Source: Burkholderiaceae bacterium
GTDB taxonomy: Bacteria; Pseudomonadota; Gammaproteobacteria; Burkholderiales; Burkholderiaceae_C
Assembly: GCA_018780645.1 (NCBI GenBank)
Contig: JADMJJ010000026.1
Coordinates: 1 to 51,483 of the forward strand
DNA: 51,483 nt
Reading direction: 5' to 3'
Part shown: positions 18,501 through 26,696 of the stretch, one piece after another
Layout of the letters: each line of letters begins with the position of its first letter
Position numbering within the stretch: the first letter of the stretch is position 1
Notes under the pieces: generated by a model
Told to the model about the DNA's origin: nothing
The model's database searches: none
What the model saw: the letters and a program-made list of their open reading frames with translations, nothing else
Position numbers and translations under genes: made by a program

Positions 18501-19103
18501 GAACTGTACCGGGTGGGTGGCCACCACCGGCAGGCCCAGCTCGGCCGCCAGCGGCACAGCGGCCCGCACCAGCGCCTCCTGGCCGGCCAGGCCGGCGCGC
18601 TGCAGCTCGATGTAGAAGCGCTGCGGGAAGCAGGCGGCCAGCCGCTCGGCCACGGTCCTGGCCCGGGCTGCATCCTGGCTCAGCAGGGCCATGCCGATGG
18701 CGCCGTACTGCGCGCCCGACAGGCAGATCAGCCCCTCGCCCAGCTCGGCCAGCCACTCCCACTTCACGCAGGCCTGGGCGCGGATCACATTGGTCAGCCA
18801 AGCGCGCGACAGCAGCTCGCACAGATTCAGATAGCCCCGGTGCGACTGCACCAGCAGCAGCAGCCGGCTCGGGTGCTTGTCCCCGCCCTCGGGCTCCATC
18901 CAGACATCGGCGCCCAGAATCGGCTTGACGCCCTTCTTGCGCGCCGCGCTGTAGAACTTGACGCCGCCGAACATATTGGCCAGATCAGTGATGGCCAGCG
19001 CCACCTGCCCGTCCTTGGCCGCCGCCGACACGGCATCGTCAATCCTCAAGGTGCCGTCAACGACGGAAAACTCGGTATGGGTACGCAGATGAACAAATGA
19101 CAT
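15594..19103 (-). CDS. dnaE: DNA polymerase III subunit alpha
   Basis: Replicative polymerase catalytic subunit, 1169 aa, the usual length for proteobacterial DnaE1. The N-terminal PHP domain begins FVHLRTHTEFSVVDG. The polymerase core contains GPGRGSGAGSLVAY and the catalytic acidic PDFDIDF motif, followed by the GYGFNKSHAAAYA finger region and C-terminal OB-fold and tau-binding regions. The ATG at 19103 fits the family start. Its TAG stop lies inside CTAG, overlapping the stop of the octapeptide-repeat gene by four bases, with no room for a conventional terminator between them. Upstream is a large structured intergenic region that must contain its promoter. Confidence 0.98.
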   Translation of the reverse strand: MSFVHLRTHTEFSVVDGTLRIDDAVSAAAKDGQVALAITDLANMFGGVKFYSAARKKGVKPILGADVWMEPEGGDKHPSRLLLLVQSHRGYLNLCELLSRAWLTNVIRAQACVKWEWLAELGEGLICLSGAQYGAIGMALLSQDAARARTVAERLAACFPQRFYIELQRAGLAGQEALVRAAVPLAAELGLPVVATHPVQFSTPEDFEAHEARTCIAEGETLGNPRRVKRFARGQYFQTQAQMEELFADIPSAIANTQQIALRCNLKLTLGKPCLPDFPTPEVNGQRMTPEEYFRYTSFEGLAERMLLLYPDAAERERQNPTYVERLEFEIKTILKMGFPGYFLIVADFINWAKNNGCPVGPGRGSGAGSLVAYALKITDLDPLRYNLLFERFLNPDRVSMPDFDIDFCQGNRDRVIDYVKDKYGRDAVSQIATFGTMAAKAALRDVGRVLGMGYGQVDGIAKLIPAPPGKSVTLARPPEKPDPGIIYARLEAPEIEEREKKEEEVAELLSLAERVEGMVRNIGMHAGGVLIAPGKITDFCPLYMQPGSNSAVSQYDKDDVEAIGLVKFDFLGLATLTILEMAKDFIVMRHPDQKDFDFAKIALTDKATYKLLSDGLTVAVFQLESRGMQGMLRDAKPSLFEDIIALVALYRPGPMDLIPSFCARKHGKEEVTYPHPLMAEVLKETYGIMVYQEQVMQVAQRVGGYTLGGADLLRRAMGKKKVEEMAEHRSIFAEGAAKNNIAPPLANEIFDLMEKFAGYGFNKSHAAAYALLAYHTAWLKVHYLAEFTAANMSVAMDDTDKLKIFYDDALAMGLTFEPPNVNTGVHRFWPVSAKVVRYGLGAIKGTGQGAIESIVKTRESGGPFTSFFDFCARIDRKAVNKRVVEALIKGGAFDLIEIDRARLLASVARGYTHAETLEANADQGGLFDFGDSHASSTQEPDLVAADTWSIKERLSLEKTAIGFYLSGHLFDQSGDEVRRIVKRRIADAVDSREPVMLAGIVSDLRIINGNRGRVGIFKLDDKSDVIEAVANEELLNANRETLADDELIIVSGKVQNDRFSGGLRLNVLQVWDLAGARARFGKFLRLKANGVAPPIVEVVKAWPPRQIQTEQGPLALGLSLRLSIKREGASAELELGDDARFWPCDEALARFASAQPEAPPLIVYEAGA

Positions 19104-19167
19104 TGGGGGATTTTACGGACCCTGGGCGGTTGACCGGCTTCATGTCCGGAATAAAGGGCTCGGGGGA

Positions 19168-19428
19168 GCATTGCGAGCCGGCGTCGCCGTCACCCCGAAT
19201 GCGGCGCTTGGCCCTGCGGGCTAAGTCCCCTCCGCTGCTCGCGTCCCGAGGCTACGCGCCTAACTCGCCCTCCCACCCCCTGCGGGGCCGGCATCTGCCC
19301 TTGGCAGCTGCCTGTGGTCGGTGCTCGAACAAAGACGCTCGGCCCATCGCCCGGAGCGATGGGCAACCTCAGGCCGCTGCGCTGCTCGGCGCCGCATAAG
19401 GGGTGCCGGCGCCGCCGGCTCGCAATGC
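19168..19428. repeat. Large inverted-repeat element A (40-base arms)
   Basis: The left arm 19168-19207 and the reverse complement of the right arm 19389-19428 match at 36 of 40 positions without gaps (both begin GCATTGCGAGCCGGCG). The 181-base interior has its own perfect hairpin, GCCCATCGC-CCGGA-GCGATGGGC at 19342-19364. No transposase is encoded. It could be a MITE-like element or fold as a long structured RNA. Confidence 0.7.
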
Positions 19429-19474
19429 AGTCACCACCGGTGGCACACCACTCCTCCCACGCCACCGTGGTTCC

Positions 19475-19725
19475 GCGCAGGCGCAGCCCCGCCAGCCGAC
19501 GGGCGACTGTGCGGGGCTGAGGAGCGCAGCGACTTGGGCCAGCACGCGCCAGCGTGCGGATCAACAAACTGACTGGGCGCGTTTGTCCGAGCTTAGTGAG
19601 CGAAGCGAACGGGCGCGAGTTATGCGCCCGGCCCAAGGCGAGAGCACCGCAAGGCAGTTGAGTTGGCCGTAGGCCGGCTCAACCCCCGAACTGAAGCCCG
19701 GCGGCTGGCGGGGCTGTGCCTGCGC
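19475..19725. repeat. Large inverted-repeat element B (30-base arms)
   Basis: The left arm 19475-19504 and the reverse complement of 19696-19725 match at 28 of 30 positions, with looser pairing for about 20 bases further inward. Nested stems follow: CTTGGGCC (19533-19540) with GGCCCAAG (19630-19637), GCACGC with GCGTGC (19542-19557), and GGGCGC with GCGCCC (19611-19629). The result is a branched, fully paired fold of about 250 bases. Its arms are unrelated in sequence to element A. Confidence 0.7.
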
Positions 19726-19776
19726 CACCACCAGCCACTGCTATGCTCCCGCGCCACCGCCCCACAGGATCGCCCC

Positions 19777-20703
19777 ATGCACGCCAAGACCGCCCGATTG
19801 CTTGTCGCCCTGCTCTGCTGCGCCTGGGGCATGAACGCCCAGGCCGGCCAGGCGAAAGCGGCGCCGCGCCTTAGTGCGGCCGAACTGATCGCCCAATCCA
19901 AGCCACAGGACTGGCGCAGCCTGGACCCCGCCAACACCCTGCTGATGCAACTCGACAGCGGTCAGGTCATCATCGAGCTGGCGCCGCGCTTTGCGCCCCA
20001 GCACAGCGCCAATATCCGCACGCTGGCCAAGGAGCGCTATTTCGACGGCTTGGCCATCCTGCGGGTGCAGGACAACTTCGTCACCCAGTGGGGCGACCCG
20101 GAGGCCGAGAACGCCGAGCGGGCCAAGCCCTTGGGCACGGCCGCAAAGCATGTGCCGGCCGAGTTTGACGTCGCGCTTAAGGGCCTGCCCATCACGAAGC
20201 TGCCCGACACCGACGGCTGGGCGCCGGTGACAGGTTTTGTTGATGGCATGCCGGTGGCGGCAGATCCGAAGAAGGGCCGCGCCTGGCTGGCCCATTGCTA
20301 TGGCATGGTTGGCGCCGGCCGCAACAACCCGCCGGACAGCAGCACCGGCGCCGAGCTGTACGTCGTGATCGGCCAGGCCCCGCGCGGGCTGGACCTGAAC
20401 ATCACCCTGGTTGGCCGGGTGCTGAAGGGCATGGAGCTGCTGTCGGGCCTGCCGCGTGGCGGCCCGAATATGGGCTTCTATGACAAGCCCGAGCAGCGCA
20501 CTGCCATCCGCAGCACCCGGCTGCTGGCCGACCTGCCCGAGGCCGAGCGCCCCGCCCTGCAGGTGCTGCGCACCGACACGCCGCTGTGGCAGCAACTGCT
20601 GGCCGCACGGCGCGACCGCCGCGAGGGGTGGTTCGTGCACAACCCGGGCCACATCAATCTGTGCAATGCCACGGTGCCGGTGCGCAACCAACCTGCGCCC
20701 TGA
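19777..20703 (+). CDS. Exported cyclophilin-type peptidyl-prolyl isomerase
   Basis: Periplasmic cyclophilin-like protein, 308 aa. The signal peptide ([18 protein letters not shown]..., cleavage near AQA) decides the ATG at 19777 over a longer upstream frame. The cyclophilin core is divergent: [16 protein letters not shown] is the first strand pair, and [13 protein letters not shown] occupies the place of the usual HRV-x-x-x-F-M-x-Q-G-G-D, keeping the Arg, Phe and Gln active-site positions but losing the preceding His. There are insertions before the [16 protein letters not shown] strand and an extra C-terminal region of about 80 residues. It probably helps fold envelope proteins; activity is inferred. 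Spacing of 45 bases to trhO suggests possible co-transcription. Confidence 0.8.
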   Translation: MHAKTARLLVALLCCAWGMNAQAGQAKAAPRLSAAELIAQSKPQDWRSLDPANTLLMQLDSGQVIIELAPRFAPQHSANIRTLAKERYFDGLAILRVQDNFVTQWGDPEAENAERAKPLGTAAKHVPAEFDVALKGLPITKLPDTDGWAPVTGFVDGMPVAADPKKGRAWLAHCYGMVGAGRNNPPDSSTGAELYVVIGQAPRGLDLNITLVGRVLKGMELLSGLPRGGPNMGFYDKPEQRTAIRSTRLLADLPEAERPALQVLRTDTPLWQQLLAARRDRREGWFVHNPGHINLCNATVPVRNQPAP

Positions 20704-20748
20704 TTCGGCGCAAGGCCCGGCATGAGGCGCCTGCCTACAATAGCGCCC

Positions 20749-21555
20749 GTGCAAGAACACCCCGACACCCCCATCCTGAACTACGCGACCTACAAGTTTG
20801 TGGGTCTGCCCGATTGCGCCGCCCTGGGCGCCGGCTACAAGGCCTTGGCCACCGAGCTGGGCATACGCGGCACCGTGTTGCTGGCCGAGGAAGGCATCAA
20901 TATCTTCATCGCCGGCCCGGCGCTGGCCATGCGCCAGTTCCTTGCCCATCTGCGGCAGGACCCGCGGCTGGCCGATCTGAGCCCGAAGGAAAGCTGGTCC
21001 CGCGAGATCCCCTACCGCCGCCTGTTCGTCAAGATCAAGCGCGAGATCATCCGCATGAACCACCCGACGATCAGGCCCGACCAGCAGGCGCGCGCGCCGG
21101 CCCTGGCGCCCAAGGATCTGGCCCGCTGGCTGGCCCAGGGCCATGATGACGAGGGCCGGCCGGTGGTGACGCTGGACACCCGCAATGCCTTCGAGGTGGA
21201 CTATGGCGGCTTCGATGGCGCGATCGACTGGCGCATCGACAAGTTCAGCGACTTCCCCGCAGCCGTGCAGGCCCACCGAGAGGAGCTGCGCGGCAAGACC
21301 GTCGTCAGCTACTGCACCGGCGGCATTCGCTGCGAGAAGGCTGCCATCTACCTGCAGGAGCAGAACCTGGGCAGCCCGGTCTATCAGCTCGACGGCGGCA
21401 TCCTGAAGTACTTCGAGGACACCGGCGGCGCCCACTACCACGGCAGCTGCTTTGTGTTCGACGAGCGCGAGGCGCTGGCGCCCAGCCTGGAGCCCGCGCC
21501 CGTCGGCAGGCCGCACCCGGGCTACAGCCTGCCCCCGGCCAACGCCAAGACATGA
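20749..21555 (+). CDS. trhO: tRNA uridine-34 hydroxylase (rhodanese family)
   Basis: TrhO (YceA, UPF0176), which makes 5-hydroxyuridine at wobble position 34 of tRNAs. The 268-aa protein has the N-terminal acylphosphatase-like domain (ILNYATYKFVGL ... GTVLLAEEGIN) and a rhodanese domain with the active-site loop VVSYCTGGIRCEKA, where the first Cys is the conserved one, followed by the YQLDGGILKY strand. I favour the GTG at 20749 because a TACAAT box lies 9-14 bases before it and inside the longer alternative beginning at ATG 20722. The last codons overlap the next gene in an ATGA. Confidence 0.88.
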   Translation: MQEHPDTPILNYATYKFVGLPDCAALGAGYKALATELGIRGTVLLAEEGINIFIAGPALAMRQFLAHLRQDPRLADLSPKESWSREIPYRRLFVKIKREIIRMNHPTIRPDQQARAPALAPKDLARWLAQGHDDEGRPVVTLDTRNAFEVDYGGFDGAIDWRIDKFSDFPAAVQAHREELRGKTVVSYCTGGIRCEKAAIYLQEQNLGSPVYQLDGGILKYFEDTGGAHYHGSCFVFDEREALAPSLEPAPVGRPHPGYSLPPANAKT

Positions 21556-22496
21556 TCGCGACTTGGCTGCTGCGTGCAGCGGGGCTATTGATTCTGCTGC
21601 TGGCCCTGGGCGTGGGCCTGTCCCGCGCGCCCGAGCGGCCGGTGCAGAGCCTGGTGCCGCGCTGGGCGCCGCCGCCGTCCGAGTTCATCGAGCTTGGCGG
21701 CCAGCTGGTCCATCTGCGCGACCAGGGCCCCAGGGCCGATGCCACGCCCATCGTGCTGATACACGGCACCTCGGCCAGCCTGCACACCTGGGAGGGCTGG
21801 GTGCGCGAGCTGCAGACCACCCGTCGCGTCATCAGCTTCGACCTGCCGGGCTTCGGCCTGACCGGGCCCAACGACAGCGGCGACTACAGCGACCCGGCCT
21901 ATGTGCGCTTCGTGCTGGCGCTGATGGACCAGCTCAAGCTGAAGCAGGTGGTGATAGGCGGCAACTCGCTGGGCGGGGAGATTGCCTGGCAGGTCGCCGC
22001 CGCCGCACCGGCAAGGGTCAAGGCACTGGTGCTGGTCGATGCCGGCGGCTATGACTTCCAGCCGGAGTCGATACCGCTGAGCTTCCAGCTCGCCCGCCTG
22101 CCCGGTGCGCGCTATCTGATCAAGGGCATCCTGCCGCGCAAGCTGGTCGAGCAGAGCGTGCGCAATGTCTATGGCGATCCGGGCAAGGTGGACAGTGAAC
22201 TGGTCGATCGCTATTTCGAGATGGCCGTGCGCGAGGGCAACCGCGTGGCGCTGACGCAGCGCATGGCCCAGCTGGAGCCGGGCCGCTATGCCAGCCAGAT
22301 CCCGAGCTTGAAGCAGCCGACGCTGATACTCTGGGGCGGCCGGGACCGGCTGATACCGCCGGCCTACGGCGAACGCTTCAAGCGCGAGATCGCCGGCAGC
22401 GAGCTCAAGGTCTTCGACACCCTGGGCCATGTGCCGCAGGAGGAAGACCCCGCGCAAACGGTGCTGGCCTTGAAGGCCTTTCTGGCCCGGTTGTAG
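21552..22496 (+). CDS. Alpha/beta hydrolase, membrane-anchored
   Basis: Alpha/beta-hydrolase fold enzyme, 314 aa, substrate unknown. Residues 4-24 are a hydrophobic N-terminal anchor or uncleaved signal. The fold then shows the oxyanion strand IVLIHGTSAS, the nucleophile elbow GNSLGG with Ser139, the acid Asp265 (WGGRDRLIPP) and His293 (DTLGHVPQEE), a complete triad. Similar proteins are annotated as esterases or haloalkane-type hydrolases. It starts in an ATGA overlap with trhO, so it is co-translated with it. There is no evident functional link to tRNA modification. Confidence 0.85.
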   Translation: MIATWLLRAAGLLILLLALGVGLSRAPERPVQSLVPRWAPPPSEFIELGGQLVHLRDQGPRADATPIVLIHGTSASLHTWEGWVRELQTTRRVISFDLPGFGLTGPNDSGDYSDPAYVRFVLALMDQLKLKQVVIGGNSLGGEIAWQVAAAAPARVKALVLVDAGGYDFQPESIPLSFQLARLPGARYLIKGILPRKLVEQSVRNVYGDPGKVDSELVDRYFEMAVREGNRVALTQRMAQLEPGRYASQIPSLKQPTLILWGGRDRLIPPAYGERFKREIAGSELKVFDTLGHVPQEEDPAQTVLALKAFLARL

Positions 22497-22612
22497 CCCC
22501 GGCAGCGATGGCAATAAGGGTTGTTGCCGAGCGTCACATAAAATTCACAGCCCGCTCGGCAAGCCCGGGAATCCAGCACACAATGCCTTTTTTCAACCTT
22601 CGGAGGATACCC

Positions 22613-23392
22613 ATGCAACGACGTCATATCGCTGCCCTGCTCGCCCTGGCCGTCAGCAGCTTTGCTGCCCAGGCCCAGGCACCTGATTGGAAGAAGATCC
22701 GCATTGGCGTTGAAGGGGCCTACCCTCCGTTCAGCGAAGTCGGCGCCGACGGCAAGCTCAAGGGCTTCGAGATCGACCTGGCCCTGGCCTATTGCGCGCA
22801 GATGAAGGCCGAATGCACGCTGGTGCAGCAGGACTTCGACGGCCTGATCCCGGCCATGCAGGCCAAGAAGTTCGACGCCATCATCGCCTCGGTGTCCATC
22901 ACCGACGAGCGCAAGAAGGCCGTCGCCTTCAGCAATGCCTACTACAGCACCCCGGCGCGCCTGGTGGCCAAGTCGGGTACGAAGCTGGACGGCACCGCCG
23001 CCGGCCTGAAGGGCAAGAAGATCGGCGTGCAGAGCGGCACCATCCATGAAACCTTCGCAGCCGCGACCTTCAAGCAAAGCGAGATCAAGCGCTACACCAA
23101 GCAGGACGAGGTGTTTCTGGATCTGGCCGCCGGCCGCATCGATGCCACCCTGGCCGACTCGGTCGCCGCCGATGACGGCTTCCTGAAGACGCCGGCCGGC
23201 AAGGGCTTCGGCTTCACAGGCCCCGATTTCACCGACAAGAAGTTCTTCGGTGACGGCGTCGGCGTGGCGGTGCGCAAGGCCGATACGGCGCTGGTGAAGA
23301 AGTTCAATGACGCGATTGCCGCCCACCGTGCCAGCGGCGCCACCAAGGCCCTGGCCGACAAGTACTTCAAGTACGACATCCTGCCCAAGTAA
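22613..23392 (+). CDS. aotJ: Basic amino acid ABC transporter substrate-binding protein
   Basis: Periplasmic binding protein of the HisJ/ArgT/AotJ family, 259 aa, for arginine, ornithine, lysine or histidine. The start at 22613 is fixed by GGAGGA six bases upstream and by the signal peptide (HIAALLALAVSSFAAQAQA). The mature part has the SBP_bac_3 features: IRIGVEGAYPPFSEV, GFEIDLALA, QQDFDGLIPAMQAKKFDAIIASVSIT with the ligand-binding Asp and Arg region, and DATLADSVAA. It heads a five-gene operon with two permeases, a hydrolase-like gene and an ATPase. This is the same order as the Pseudomonas aotJQMOP arginine/ornithine operon. No argR follows. Confidence 0.9.
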   Translation: MQRRHIAALLALAVSSFAAQAQAPDWKKIRIGVEGAYPPFSEVGADGKLKGFEIDLALAYCAQMKAECTLVQQDFDGLIPAMQAKKFDAIIASVSITDERKKAVAFSNAYYSTPARLVAKSGTKLDGTAAGLKGKKIGVQSGTIHETFAAATFKQSEIKRYTKQDEVFLDLAAGRIDATLADSVAADDGFLKTPAGKGFGFTGPDFTDKKFFGDGVGVAVRKADTALVKKFNDAIAAHRASGATKALADKYFKYDILPK

Positions 23393-23407
23393 GACGACCC
23401 AGCCCCC

Positions 23408-24097
23408 ATGTTGCACGGATATGGCACGAGCCTGCTCGAAGGTGCCTGGATCACGCTCTGCGTGGCCCTGCTTTCGCTGCTGATCGCGGTCCTGCTGGGC
23501 CTTGTGGGGGCGATCGCCAAGTTGTCGCGTTCGCGCATCTTGCGCACATCGGCCCAGGTCTACACCACCGCGATCCGCGGTGTGCCGGACCTGGTGCTGA
23601 TGCTCCTGATCTTCTTCGGTGGCCAGGTGGCGGTGAATGACATCGCCGAACGGCTGGGCCACACCGAATACATCGACATCAATCCCTTCGTGGCCGGCGT
23701 GCTGACGATTGGCTTCATCTTCGGCGCCTACCTGACCGAGACCTTCCGCGGCGCATTTCTGGCCGTGCCGCCGGGCCAGCGCGAGGCCGGCATCGCCTTC
23801 GGCATGAGCCCGGCGCAGGTGCTGGTCCGCATCACCTGGCCGCAGATGATGCGCCATGCGCTGCCGGCGCTGTTCAACAACTGGCTGGTGCTGATCAAGA
23901 GCACAGCCATCGTCTCGGTGATTGGCCTGAGCGACATGATGAACCGGGCCGGCCTGGCGGCAGGCGCCACCCGTGAGCCCTTCGTCTTCTACGGCGCGGT
24001 TGCGGTGATCTACCTGGCCTTCACCAGTGCATCAGAATACCTGTTCAACCGGGCGCAGCAGCGCCTGTCCATAGGCGTGAAGGCCAGCCGGCTATGA
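23408..24097 (+). CDS. aotQ: Basic amino acid ABC transporter permease 1
   Basis: HisQ/AotQ-type inner-membrane permease, 229 aa. Several hydrophobic helices are visible, and the cytoplasmic EAA loop (REAGIAFGMSPAQVLVRITWPQ) that docks on the ATPase lies at about residues 135-160. The N-terminal TSLLEGAWITLCVALLSLL is the conserved first helix. It begins 15 bases after the binding-protein stop and overlaps the second permease by four bases (ATGA), so the two subunits are made in equal amounts. It should form a heterodimer with the next gene product. Confidence 0.9.
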   Translation: MLHGYGTSLLEGAWITLCVALLSLLIAVLLGLVGAIAKLSRSRILRTSAQVYTTAIRGVPDLVLMLLIFFGGQVAVNDIAERLGHTEYIDINPFVAGVLTIGFIFGAYLTETFRGAFLAVPPGQREAGIAFGMSPAQVLVRITWPQMMRHALPALFNNWLVLIKSTAIVSVIGLSDMMNRAGLAAGATREPFVFYGAVAVIYLAFTSASEYLFNRAQQRLSIGVKASRL

Positions 24098-24780
24098 ATT
24101 TCGCGCCCATCATCGAGGCCCTGCCCAAGTACTTCACCGGTGCGGTGACGACAGTCGAACTGCTGGCCATCTCGCTGGCCTTCGGCCTGCTGTTCGCCAT
24201 TCCGCTGGCCGTGCTGCGCACGCTGGACAACCCCTGGCTCAGCAAGCCGGTGGCGCTGTTCACCTATGTGTTCCGCGGCACGCCGTTGTTGGTGCAACTG
24301 TTTCTGATCTATTACGGCCTGGCGCAGTTCGAGCTGGTGCGCGACAGCTGGCTCTGGCCCTGGCTGCAGTCGGCCTGGTTCTGCGCCTGCCTGTCCTTTG
24401 CGATCAACACCTGTGCCTACACGGTCGAGATCATTGCCGGCGCGATCCGCGCGCTGCCGGCCGGCGAGATCGAGGCGGCCAAGGCGCTGGGCATGTCGCG
24501 CAGCGTGATGTTCCGCCGCATCATCCTGCCCTCGGCGCTGCGCCGCTCGCTGCCGGCCTATGGCAACGAGGTGATCTTCATGCTGCATGGCACCTCGCTG
24601 GCCAGCGTCGTCACCCTGCTGGACCTGACCAGCGCCGCACGCCAGACCTACTCCACCCACTACCTGCCCTTCGAGGCCTTCATCATGGCGGCGCTGATGT
24701 ACTTCGTCATGACCTCGGCCCTGGTGGGCCTGTTCCATGCAGCCGAGGCCCGCTGGCTGAAGCCGCTGCTGCCGCGCTGA
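24094..24780 (+). CDS. aotM: Basic amino acid ABC transporter permease 2
   Basis: HisM/AotM-type permease, 228 aa, partner of the preceding subunit. The EAA loop is IEAAKALGMSRSVMFRRIILP (positions about 127-147), and the family segments YVFRGTPLLVQLFLIYYG and INTCAYTVEI are present. The start is coupled to aotQ through ATGA. Sixteen bases separate its stop from the hydrolase-like gene. With AotQ it forms the membrane channel for the binding protein at 22613. Confidence 0.9.
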   Translation: MNFAPIIEALPKYFTGAVTTVELLAISLAFGLLFAIPLAVLRTLDNPWLSKPVALFTYVFRGTPLLVQLFLIYYGLAQFELVRDSWLWPWLQSAWFCACLSFAINTCAYTVEIIAGAIRALPAGEIEAAKALGMSRSVMFRRIILPSALRRSLPAYGNEVIFMLHGTSLASVVTLLDLTSAARQTYSTHYLPFEAFIMAALMYFVMTSALVGLFHAAEARWLKPLLPR

Positions 24781-24796
24781 ACCCCAGGCCACCAAC

Positions 24797-25912
24797 ATGC
24801 GTACCGTCAAACATCCGCTGCCGAGCGCCACGCTGGGCACGCAGCGCGAGCTGATCAGCCTGCACTACGGCGAGGGAAGCGGCCCCAAGATCTATATCCA
24901 GGCCTCGCTGCACGCCGACGAGCTGCCGGGCATGCTGGTGGCCCACCACCTGCGCCAGCGCCTGGACAGGCTCGAGGCCGAGGGGCAGCTCCAGGGCCAG
25001 GTCGTGCTGGTGCCGGTGGCCAATCCGATCGGCCTGTCGCAATGGGTGCTCGGCGCCGCACTCGGCCGCTTCGAGCTGAACACCGGCGAGAACTTCAACC
25101 GGCACTACGGCGACCTTGCCGAGGCGGTGGCCGCGCGCATCGAGTCCAGGCTGGGCGACGACGCACTGAGCAATGTGGCAGTGATACGCCAGGCGCTGCG
25201 CGACTGCATTGCCGCCCTGCCCGCCACCACCGAACTGCAGCATCTGCGCCGTACGCTGCTGGGCCTGAGCATGGACGCCGAGGTGGTGCTGGACCTGCAC
25301 TGCGACGCCGAGGCCGTGCTGCACCTCTACACCGGTACCGATCTGTGGCAGCAATGCGAGCCGCTGGCCCGCTGTCTGGGTGCGCACGCCACCCTGCTGG
25401 CCAAGGAGTCGGGCGGTGAACCGTTCGACGAGGCCTGCTCGAAGATCTGGTGGCAGCTGTCGGAGCGCTTCGCCGGCCGTTACCCGATTCCGCCGGCCTG
25501 CCTGTCGGTGACGGTGGAGTTGCGCGGCAATCGCGACGTCAACCATGGGCTCGCCGCCAAGGACGCCGACGGCATCATCGATTTCCTGCGTCATCGCGGC
25601 GTGCTCAAGGGACCGGCACCTACCCTGCCGCCGCTGCTGCACCCGGCCACACCGCTGGCCGGCTCGGTGCCGCTGGCCGCACCCACCAGCGGCCTGCTGA
25701 CCTTTCTGGTCGAGCCCGGCACACTGCTGCGTGCCGGCGAGGTGGTGGCCGAGCTGATCGACCCGCTAAGCGGCCAGGTGACCGAGATCAAGACCCCCGT
25801 TGATGGCGTCATGTACGCCCATATCAGCGGCCGCTTTGCCAGCGCCGGCACCAAGATCGCCAAGGTGGCCGGCGCGCAGGCCACACGTACCGGCAATTTG
25901 CTGGGCAGCTAA
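24797..25912 (+). CDS. aotO: AotO-like succinylglutamate desuccinylase/aspartoacylase family protein
   Basis: Zinc-dependent carboxypeptidase/deacylase-like protein, 371 aa. The zinc ligands are recognisable: H39-A-D-E42 ([10 protein letters not shown]) and a third ligand in LDLHCD (H168). The C-terminal part ([10 protein letters not shown] ... [14 protein letters not shown]) looks like the beta domain of the AstE/ASPA family. In Pseudomonas the gene at this place in the aot operon, aotO, belongs to the same family and its role in uptake is unclear. By analogy it could release amino acids from N-acyl forms. It sits 16 bases after the permease and 13 before the ATPase gene. Confidence 0.82.
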   Translation: MRTVKHPLPSATLGTQRELISLHYGEGSGPKIYIQASLHADELPGMLVAHHLRQRLDRLEAEGQLQGQVVLVPVANPIGLSQWVLGAALGRFELNTGENFNRHYGDLAEAVAARIESRLGDDALSNVAVIRQALRDCIAALPATTELQHLRRTLLGLSMDAEVVLDLHCDAEAVLHLYTGTDLWQQCEPLARCLGAHATLLAKESGGEPFDEACSKIWWQLSERFAGRYPIPPACLSVTVELRGNRDVNHGLAAKDADGIIDFLRHRGVLKGPAPTLPPLLHPATPLAGSVPLAAPTSGLLTFLVEPGTLLRAGEVVAELIDPLSGQVTEIKTPVDGVMYAHISGRFASAGTKIAKVAGAQATRTGNLLGS

Positions 25913-25925
25913 GAAGAAATCGAGC

Positions 25926-26696
25926 ATGACCACGCCCAGCCTGATCGTAGAAAACCTGCACAAGAAGTTCGGCGAGCGCGAGGTGTTGCGCGGCGTCTCT
26001 CTTACCGCCCAGAAGGGCGATGTGATCACCCTGATCGGCTCCAGCGGCTCGGGCAAATCGACCTTTCTGCGCTGCATCAATCTGCTGGAGCAACCGCACG
26101 AGGGCAAACTGACGCTGGGCGGCGAGAGCCTCAAGCTGGAACGCGATCGCGACGGCAGCCTTCGCGCCAGCGACGCCAAGCAGCTGCAGCTGTGGCGCGC
26201 ACGCCTGGCGATGGTGTTCCAGAACTTCAACCTCTGGCAGCACCGCACCGTGCTGGAGAACGTGATCGAGGCCCCGGTCCATGTGCTGGGCCAGCCCAAA
26301 GCCCAGGCGCTGGAGCGGGCCAAGGCCCTGCTGGCCCGCGTCGGCGTGTCACACCGGCAGGACGTCTATCCGGCCCAGCTGTCCGGCGGCGAGCAGCAGC
26401 GCGTGGCGATTGCCCGCGCGCTGGCCGTCGACCCCGAGGTGATGCTGTTCGACGAACCGACCTCGGCGCTGGACCCGGAGCTGGTCGGCGAGGTGCTGAA
26501 GGTCATGCAGGACCTCGCCGCCGAGGGCCGCACGATGATTGTCGTCACCCACGAGATGGGATTTGCCCGCGAGGTGTCGAACCATGTGCTGTTCCTGCAC
26601 CAGGGCGTGGTCGAGGAAGAAGGCGATCCGCGCGAGGTGCTGTTGCGCCCGCAATGCCAGCGCCTGCAGCAGTTCCTCAGCGGCGGCTTGAAGTAG
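25926..26696 (+). CDS. aotP: Basic amino acid ABC transporter ATP-binding protein
   Basis: HisP/AotP-type ATPase, 256 aa. Walker A is GSSGSGKST (38-46), the signature is [15 protein letters not shown], Walker B is [15 protein letters not shown] and the switch His is in VVTHEMGFA. The insert after the first strand ([15 protein letters not shown]) is typical of polar amino acid ATPases. The ATG at 25926 gives the usual family start ([16 protein letters not shown]). It is the last gene of the operon. Its 3' end overlaps the convergent CYTH-CHAD gene by 20 bases, so transcripts from the two sides can pair. Confidence 0.93.
   Translation: MTTPSLIVENLHKKFGEREVLRGVSLTAQKGDVITLIGSSGSGKSTFLRCINLLEQPHEGKLTLGGESLKLERDRDGSLRASDAKQLQLWRARLAMVFQNFNLWQHRTVLENVIEAPVHVLGQPKAQALERAKALLARVGVSHRQDVYPAQLSGGEQQRVAIARALAVDPEVMLFDEPTSALDPELVGEVLKVMQDLAAEGRTMIVVTHEMGFAREVSNHVLFLHQGVVEEEGDPREVLLRPQCQRLQQFLSGGLK

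Larger units (their letters stand above)
19104..19776. other. Gene-free 670-base region with large palindromes
   Basis: Between dnaE and the cyclophilin gene there is no plausible protein-coding gene; the open frames here are not protein-like and cross strong secondary structure. Two long inverted-repeat elements occupy most of it and are listed separately. The dnaE promoter must lie at the left end (a TAAAAT box on the minus strand at 19110-19115 is too near the start to be convincing), and that of the cyclophilin gene at the right end. Confidence 0.6.

Noticed and set aside
16362-19100. 912-aa open frame antisense to dnaE
   Set aside because: It lies wholly over dnaE, is His/Gln/Gly-rich in the way of antisense GC-rich frames and has no recognisable domain.
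19174-19676. Short open frames in the dnaE upstream region
   Set aside because: They cross long inverted repeats, have odd composition and no ribosome-binding sites.
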